11,380 nucleotides of DNA from Lutispora sp. (lineage in GTDB: Bacteria; Bacillota; Clostridia; Lutisporales; Lutisporaceae), in NCBI GenBank assembly GCA_030834765.1, contig JAUQXG010000136.1:1-11380 (forward strand). Direction: 5' to 3'. The translations under genes were made by a program, and so were the position numbers. Under the pieces are notes generated by a model that had not been told where the DNA came from, did no database searches, and saw only the letters and a program-made list of their open reading frames with translations. Position 1 is the first letter of the stretch, and every line of letters begins with the position of its first letter. This document shows positions 6,958 through 11,380 of this stretch, piece by piece.

Positions 6958-7004
6958 ATAACTGGAATATACAATTATATATGATATTATAGGGGGTTAT
7001 ACAA

Positions 7005-7265
7005 ATGGAAGTACTAAAAGTATCAGCGCAGTCACATCCAAAGTCAGTAGCAGGCGCACTTGCAGCAGTATTAAGAGACAGAGAAACAGCAGAGCTACAA
7101 GCTGTGGGAGCAGGTGCAGTAAACCAAGCAGTTAAGGCAATTGCAATTACAAGAGGTTTTGTAGCACCGAATGGTATAGATTTAGTAGTTGTTCCAGCCT
7201 TCTCAGAGATACAAATAGATGGAGAAAATAGAACTGCAATAAAGTTTATTGTTGAGCCTAGATAA
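7005..7265 (+). CDS. spoVS: Stage V sporulation protein S
   Basis: SpoVS is a small, very conserved cytoplasmic protein needed to pass stage V of sporulation in B. subtilis, and is also found in some non-sporulating bacteria. It belongs to the Alba-like fold group, so nucleic-acid binding is suspected. The 86-aa product has the same length as the B. subtilis protein and matches it nearly throughout: EVLKVSA (2-8), SVAGALAAVLR (14-24), AVGAGAVNQAVKAIAI (33-48), RGFVAPNGIDL (50-60), DGENRTAIKFIVEPR to the end. The ribosome binding site AGGGGG (6991-6996) is 8 nt before the ATG. The gene is bracketed by its own sigma-H-type promoter and a long stem-loop, so it is probably a single-gene unit switched on early in sporulation. 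In B. subtilis it follows ymdB, not a radical SAM gene, so the context differs. Confidence 0.97.
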   Translation: MEVLKVSAQSHPKSVAGALAAVLRDRETAELQAVGAGAVNQAVKAIAITRGFVAPNGIDLVVVPAFSEIQIDGENRTAIKFIVEPR

Positions 7266-7290
7266 TAAGATTATTTAAGATGTTTTAATA

Positions 7291-7338
7291 TTTAAAGGTT
7301 TAAGCCTATTACAAGAGTAGTAGGCTTAAACTTTTAAA
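7291..7338 (+). terminator. Long stem-loop terminator after spoVS
   Basis: Bases 7298-7312 pair with 7317-7331 (15 bp with one G-U, central AAGCC/GGCTT) around the loop AAGA, followed by TTTT (7332-7335). The flanks can extend the stem to 22 bp (7291-7338, two G-U pairs). The T-run is short and can be absorbed in the longer stem, so efficiency is uncertain, but position after spoVS and stem stability support termination. Confidence 0.75.
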
Positions 7339-7351
7339 TAAAACAAATATA

Positions 7352-7360
7352 TGATAGAAT
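7352..7360 (+). promoter_or_regulatory. Possible extended -10 promoter for smc-ftsY
   Basis: TGATAGAAT combines a TG extension (7352-7353) with TAGAAT (7355-7360, one mismatch to TATAAT). No good -35 lies at 16-18 nt; the region is the 3' arm of the spoVS terminator. A start near 7367 would leave a leader of about 45 nt before smc. The need for a promoter after a terminator is the main argument. Confidence 0.35.
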
Positions 7361-7398
7361 ATTAGCTATTAAAGTGTAAAGTTTTTATTTTGTTTTAC

Positions 7399-7406
7399 AG
7401 GAGTGA
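7399..7406 (+). promoter_or_regulatory. Ribosome binding site that decides the smc start
   Basis: AGGAGTGA (7399-7406) is 8 nt from TTG 7412, counted from AGGAG. The in-frame GTG at 7403 is part of this binding sequence itself, so it is an unlikely start, although automatic callers may choose it. Confidence 0.75.
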
Positions 7407-7411
7407 CAAAA

Positions 7412-10400
7412 TTGTATTTAAAAGAAATATATATTCACGGATTTAAGTCCTTTGCGGACAAAATTGAACTGAACTTTGAAAATGGGATTACTGCTGTAGT
7501 AGGCCCCAATGGTAGTGGAAAAAGCAACATTTCCGATGCTATTAGATGGGTTTTGGGAGAGCAAAGCGTTAAAAACCTACGAGGAAGTAAAATGGAGGAT
7601 GTAATTTTTTCCGGCAGTGATAAAAAAAAGGGACTTAGCTTTGCTGAAGTTTTGCTTTGCATTGATAATTCAGATAAATTGATACCGGTAGATTATTCTG
7701 AGATAAATGTCATGAGGAGAATGTATAGGTCAGGCGAAAGCGAATATTTTATAAATAAAGTTCAGTGCAGATTAAAAGATATATATGAGCTGTTTATGGA
7801 TACTGGGATAGGTAAGGATGGCTATTCAATCATTGGACAAGGTAGAATAGATGAAATATTAAGCAACAAGTCTGAGGATAGAAGATTAGTATTTGAAGAA
7901 GCGGCTGGTATAGTGAAATATAAAGCCAGGAAATCTGAGACTGAAAAAAAATTACAGTCAACGAATCTAAATATTACAAGAGTTCAAGATATCCTTCAAG
8001 AAATCGAGCTTCAAATAGGACCACTAGGTCAACAGTCAGAAATTGCGAAAAGATATCTTGTCATAGCAGAAGAATTAAAGTCCTTGGAAATAAATTTGTT
8101 CCTTGACAATATTGTTAAAACAAAGAACAAACTTGAAAAAATAAAGCTTGAAGCAATAGGGATCAATGAATTACTGCAAGATAAAATAAGTTCCTCAGAA
8201 AAACTTAATATTAAACATGATGAGTTAAAAGATCAGCTTGTAATTTTAGAAACAATCATAGGGCAACATATTAACGAAATACATAGTTTAGAAAATCAGG
8301 AGCAAAAGTATTATGGAGAATATAATTTAGCAAAGCAAAAGATAGAGAGTATTGAGGGTTCTTTAATAAATCTTGATCATCAATTGAAAGAATATGAAAC
8401 TGAATATCAAAATGAAAAAGATCAACTTTTTCAAAAGAGAGAACAACATAAACAAATAAATGAAGAATTAGTGAAGTTAAATAATGAGTTAATCAAGCTA
8501 CAAGATCAATTTGATACAAAATATAATTCAGTATATACAATGGAGCAGGATTTGTCATTAAAGCAGCAAGGGCTGATTCATAAAATAAATGATGTTTCAG
8601 AGTTGAAAAGCAGAACAAATAGCTTAGTTTCATTTTCTGATACAATAAGAAAGAGAAATAAGCAACTAAAAGAAGATATTTTATCCTTGGAGAAGCAGTT
8701 AGAAAATAAAAAATCATTAGCAGCCAGTATTAAAATTGAAGTACAAGAGTGCCAAGCTAAAATTAATGACCAAATTGTTGAATTCAATGTACTAAACGAT
8801 TCTAAAATGAAATGCGAAAATAACATTTTAGAATATGAAAATAAAATTAGCAAGATAAGAAGTGAAAAAGACAGTTTATCATCGAGATTGAAGGTATTAG
8901 AAGAGATTGAAAAAGACTTCGGTGGGTATAGTAAATCTGTAAAATCATTATTGCAAGAAGGTAAGTCTCTTCATATTGTGAATAGCTTTCACGGAGTAGT
9001 AGGAGAAGTTATTTCAGTACCCCCGGACTATGTTACAGCCATAGAAGTTGCACTAGGCGCATCTGTACAAAGTATCATTACAGAGAATGAAGGGGATGCA
9101 AAACAACTCATTGAATATTTGAAGAAAAATAAATTAGGAAGAGCTACTTTTCTTCCGATGAATTCTGTTAAGCCAAGGTTCTTCAATGAAAGGGAAAAAC
9201 AATTATTTAATGTAGATGGATTTGTTGGCATAGCTGCAGAAATCATAAGCTATGATAAGAAGTTTGCCAATGTAATGTATAATATTTTGGGAAGAATAGC
9301 AGTTGCGAAAGATATCGACAGCAGTATTAAGCTTGCAAGACTATCTGATTACGGATTTAGGATAGTTTCTTTGGATGGAGAAATAATAAATTCTGGTGGA
9401 TCCATAACTGGTGGAAGCTTAAATATTACCACCAACTCAGTTTTATCCAGAAAAAAGGAAATTAATATACTAAAGGATAATTATGATAAGGCTAAATTAG
9501 ATTTTGATAGATTAATACAAGAACTAGGTAACAATAAACAAAATGTCTCCAACATGATCATAGAAATATCAACAAAAACTGATTTAATACATTCTTTAAA
9601 GATAGAACTTAATAATATAAACAATAGGCTTCAAAATATTGAGACTGAAATAGAACTAGCTAAAGAAAGAATAGCTATTACCCAGAAAGAAGTAGAAGAG
9701 CTAGGAAATCAAGAGCGGGAAGCTGTTGCAGCGATAGAAATAAATTCTTTAAAAGTTAAAGAAGCAGAATTTGAAAAAGAAGATTTAGAAAAAAGTATAT
9801 TAAATTTGCAGTCAATCATGAAAGAAATGAAAGAATCCAGTGAGAAAGAAAATGAAGATATCACTCAATATAAAATAAAAATTGCTTCCCTTGTACAAAA
9901 TGAAAAGTCTATGGAACAAGCATTGATTATATTAATAGAAAACATACAGGAACTAGAAAAAAAGATGGATGAATGCAGTAAAAATCTCGTTGGTTTACGT
10001 AAAGAGAAAGAAGAAAAAACAATAAGTCTTGAAATAAAGGACAAAGAGATAATAGAGCTGAAGGAAAAACTTAAAATAAAACAAGAAGTATTGAAAAGTG
10101 ATAATGAAAAAAAGGAAAATCTTCAAGTCAATATAGAAAGGGCAGATTTTCAAATAAAAGAAATTGGCAAAGAGGTATTGTTAAAACAAAACGATTCTCA
10201 TAAAATGGAGATACAACAAACAAAATTTGAATTAGAGCTTGAAAACCAAGAATTTAAGTTGTTGGAAATATATGATATGAATTATGAGAAAGCTACTGCG
10301 TATTTTGATAAAACAATAAACCTTTCATGGGCATTAAGAAGATGTGAAGAATTAAAGAATGAAATTAGAGAAATGGGTGCTGTCAATGTAAATGCAATAG

Positions 10401-10978
10401 AAGAGTATGGGAAGCTGTGCGAAAGGCAAAGATTTTTAAATACACAAATTGAGGATTTAATTGGAGCAAGAGAAACATTAAACAAAATCATCGTTGAGAT
10501 AATTGAAAAAATGAAGCAGCAGTTTGTATGTGAATTCCATAAAATAAATAAAAGTTTTGCAGATGTATTTGAACAATTATTTGGAGGAGGCCATGCAGAG
10601 TTAATCATATCTGATGAAGAAAACATATTAGAATCAGGTATTGAAATCATTGCAAAGCCACCAGGAAAAAAACAACAGAACTTATCCTTATTATCTGGAG
10701 GAGAAAGAGCATTAACGGCTATTGCTTTATTATTTGGCATTTTAAAGTTAAAACCAGCTCCATTTTGTGTGCTGGATGAGATTGATGCAGCTTTAGATGA
10801 TGCCAATGTAGATCGATACGCAAAGTTCTTAAAGCAATTTTCAAATACAACACAGTTTATCATAATAACTCATAGAAAAAGCACAATGGAGTCTGCAAAT
10901 ACTCTATATGGGGTTAGTATGGAACAAAGTGGTGTTTCTAAAATAATCTCTGTGAAATTAGAAGAAAGAGCAAGTTAA
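7412..10978 (+). CDS. smc: Chromosome segregation ATPase SMC (condensin subunit)
   Basis: SMC dimers, with ScpA and ScpB, load near the origin and extrude DNA loops to organise and separate sister chromosomes. From TTG 7412 the product is 1188 aa (B. subtilis SMC is about 1186) and begins [18 protein letters not shown], aligned with family N-termini. Domains in order: N-terminal ATPase half with Walker A GPNGSGKS (31-38) and [11 protein letters not shown]; a long coiled-coil arm (about 170-500, rich in K/E/Q/L); the hinge (about 503-669, from [12 protein letters not shown] to SGGSITGGS); the returning coiled coil (about 680-1010); and the C-terminal ATPase half with signature [14 protein letters not shown] (Ser1095 to Glu1098 as SGGE), Walker [14 protein letters not shown] (Asp1122, catalytic Glu1123) and a closing [11 protein letters not shown] switch. 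All parts are intact. Large antisense reading frames across it are shadows. scpA and scpB are not in this window. ftsY follows after 13 nt. Confidence 0.97.
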   Translation: MYLKEIYIHGFKSFADKIELNFENGITAVVGPNGSGKSNISDAIRWVLGEQSVKNLRGSKMEDVIFSGSDKKKGLSFAEVLLCIDNSDKLIPVDYSEINVMRRMYRSGESEYFINKVQCRLKDIYELFMDTGIGKDGYSIIGQGRIDEILSNKSEDRRLVFEEAAGIVKYKARKSETEKKLQSTNLNITRVQDILQEIELQIGPLGQQSEIAKRYLVIAEELKSLEINLFLDNIVKTKNKLEKIKLEAIGINELLQDKISSSEKLNIKHDELKDQLVILETIIGQHINEIHSLENQEQKYYGEYNLAKQKIESIEGSLINLDHQLKEYETEYQNEKDQLFQKREQHKQINEELVKLNNELIKLQDQFDTKYNSVYTMEQDLSLKQQGLIHKINDVSELKSRTNSLVSFSDTIRKRNKQLKEDILSLEKQLENKKSLAASIKIEVQECQAKINDQIVEFNVLNDSKMKCENNILEYENKISKIRSEKDSLSSRLKVLEEIEKDFGGYSKSVKSLLQEGKSLHIVNSFHGVVGEVISVPPDYVTAIEVALGASVQSIITENEGDAKQLIEYLKKNKLGRATFLPMNSVKPRFFNEREKQLFNVDGFVGIAAEIISYDKKFANVMYNILGRIAVAKDIDSSIKLARLSDYGFRIVSLDGEIINSGGSITGGSLNITTNSVLSRKKEINILKDNYDKAKLDFDRLIQELGNNKQNVSNMIIEISTKTDLIHSLKIELNNINNRLQNIETEIELAKERIAITQKEVEELGNQEREAVAAIEINSLKVKEAEFEKEDLEKSILNLQSIMKEMKESSEKENEDITQYKIKIASLVQNEKSMEQALIILIENIQELEKKMDECSKNLVGLRKEKEEKTISLEIKDKEIIELKEKLKIKQEVLKSDNEKKENLQVNIERADFQIKEIGKEVLLKQNDSHKMEIQQTKFELELENQEFKLLEIYDMNYEKATAYFDKTINLSWALRRCEELKNEIREMGAVNVNAIEEYGKLCERQRFLNTQIEDLIGARETLNKIIVEIIEKMKQQFVCEFHKINKSFADVFEQLFGGGHAELIISDEENILESGIEIIAKPPGKKQQNLSLLSGGERALTAIALLFGILKLKPAPFCVLDEIDAALDDANVDRYAKFLKQFSNTTQFIIITHRKSTMESANTLYGVSMEQSGVSKIISVKLEERAS

Positions 10979-10991
10979 AGGAGATAGATAA

Positions 10992-11380
10992 ATGGCAAGT
11001 TTCTTTTCTAAAATTTTTAAAAATAATGAAAATAAGCAAATTGAAAATCATGATGAAATAGAATCTGAAAAAGAATTGGATGATGAGCTTACAGAAGAAG
11101 AAATAGAACAATTAATCCTTGATGAAATGGATACTGAGGCTGAAATCACACATGAGGAAGAAATGAATGAGCATGAAACAAATTCAATAAATGATAGTGC
11201 AAATAAGGATGAAATTAATTCTAATATTGAAATGGATAAAAAAATAAATTTTTTTGATAGGTTAAAGGATGGCCTATTTAAAACAAGAAAGAATATTACT
11301 GATAAAATAAATGATGTTCTAAAAAACTTTCAGTCCATAGATGAGGAGCTATTTGAAGAGCTAGAAGAAATTCTTATAAC
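10992..11380 (+). CDS. ftsY: Signal recognition particle receptor FtsY, 3'-truncated
   Basis: FtsY is the membrane-associated GTPase that docks ribosome-SRP complexes to the Sec translocon. Only the first 129 residues are in the window. They show a short basic/hydrophobic start (MASFFSKIFKNN), then a very acidic, Glu/Asp/Asn-rich stretch (about 18-80) typical of the variable A domain, then the start of the N domain at about 87 with FFDRLKDGLFKTRKNI and IDEELFEELEEILI, a pattern specific to FtsY. The GTPase (G) domain lies beyond the window edge, so the assignment rests on the N domain and on the standard smc-ftsY order. AAAGGAG (10977-10983), overlapping the smc stop, is 8 nt before the ATG, and with the 13-nt gap indicates cotranscription with smc. 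The frame is open to the last base; the cut is a window edge, not a mutation. Confidence 0.93.
   Translation, partial: MASFFSKIFKNNENKQIENHDEIESEKELDDELTEEEIEQLILDEMDTEAEITHEEEMNEHETNSINDSANKDEINSNIEMDKKINFFDRLKDGLFKTRKNITDKINDVLKNFQSIDEELFEELEEILI

Noticed and set aside
7339..7397. Inverted repeats upstream of smc (TAAAACAAA at 7339-7347 with TTTGTTTTA at 7389-7397; TGTAAA with TTTACA at 7375-7399)
   Set aside because: Short, A/T-only or nearly so, and mutually exclusive. They could slightly mask the ribosome binding site, but there is no strong case for a switch.
10282..10863. Long antisense open frame (193 aa) opposite the 3' end of smc
   Set aside because: It lies wholly within the intact, highly conserved SMC ATPase region, has no recognisable motif, and no ribosome binding site was evident. 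It is a compositional shadow, as are the other antisense frames over fabH, fabK, fabD, fabG, fabF and smc.
1..11380. Mobile elements, CRISPR arrays, phage genes, toxin-antitoxin or biosynthetic novelty
   Set aside because: I looked for repeats, transposase or integrase motifs, tRNA edges, composition breaks and unassigned frames. All long plus-strand frames belong to conserved housekeeping families, and composition appears even throughout.

Overview
The window is a stretch of core bacterial chromosome, all on the plus strand and strongly AT-rich, with A/T-ending codons, close gene packing and good GGAGG-type ribosome binding sites. The gene set (FabK as the enoyl-ACP reductase, spoVS, the rnc-smc-ftsY order) points to an anaerobic endospore-forming Firmicute of the class Clostridia. 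An Alkaliphilus/Natronincola-like lineage is a guess from gene order alone.

Region 1 (1-5068) is a type II fatty-acid synthesis cluster: fabH (5' end outside the window), fabK, fabD, fabG, acpP, fabF. These give the initiating condensing enzyme, enoyl reductase, malonyl transacylase, ketoacyl reductase, acyl carrier protein and elongating condensing enzyme, which is most of one elongation cycle. The dehydratase (fabZ) and acetyl-CoA carboxylase genes are not here. acpP appears to be a separate transcription unit inside the cluster, with a sigma-A-type promoter inside the end of fabG and a strong intrinsic terminator before fabF.

Region 2 (5069-6930) holds a perfect 23-bp hairpin, rnc (RNase III), and an overlapping Elp3-like radical SAM gene without an acetyltransferase domain. 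The hairpin lies just upstream of the rnc ribosome binding site and could be a substrate for RNase III itself.

Region 3 (6931-7338) is a small spoVS unit with a consensus-quality sigma-H promoter overlapped by a weaker sigma-A-like one, closed by a long stem-loop.

Region 4 (7339-11380) holds smc (complete condensin ATPase) and the beginning of ftsY (SRP receptor), 13 nt apart and probably cotranscribed.

Four of the ten visible gene starts (fabD, fabF, rnc, smc) are best placed on TTG codons, judged from the ribosome binding site position and family N-termini. I found no mobile element, CRISPR array, tRNA or rRNA gene, and no sign of a new multi-gene system. The points worth a second look are regulatory: the rnc leader hairpin, the sigma-H promoter, the nested acpP unit, and the rnc-linked Elp3-like gene. 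No gene-free stretch exceeds 300 bases; the longest (7266-7411) holds the spoVS terminator and a candidate smc promoter.
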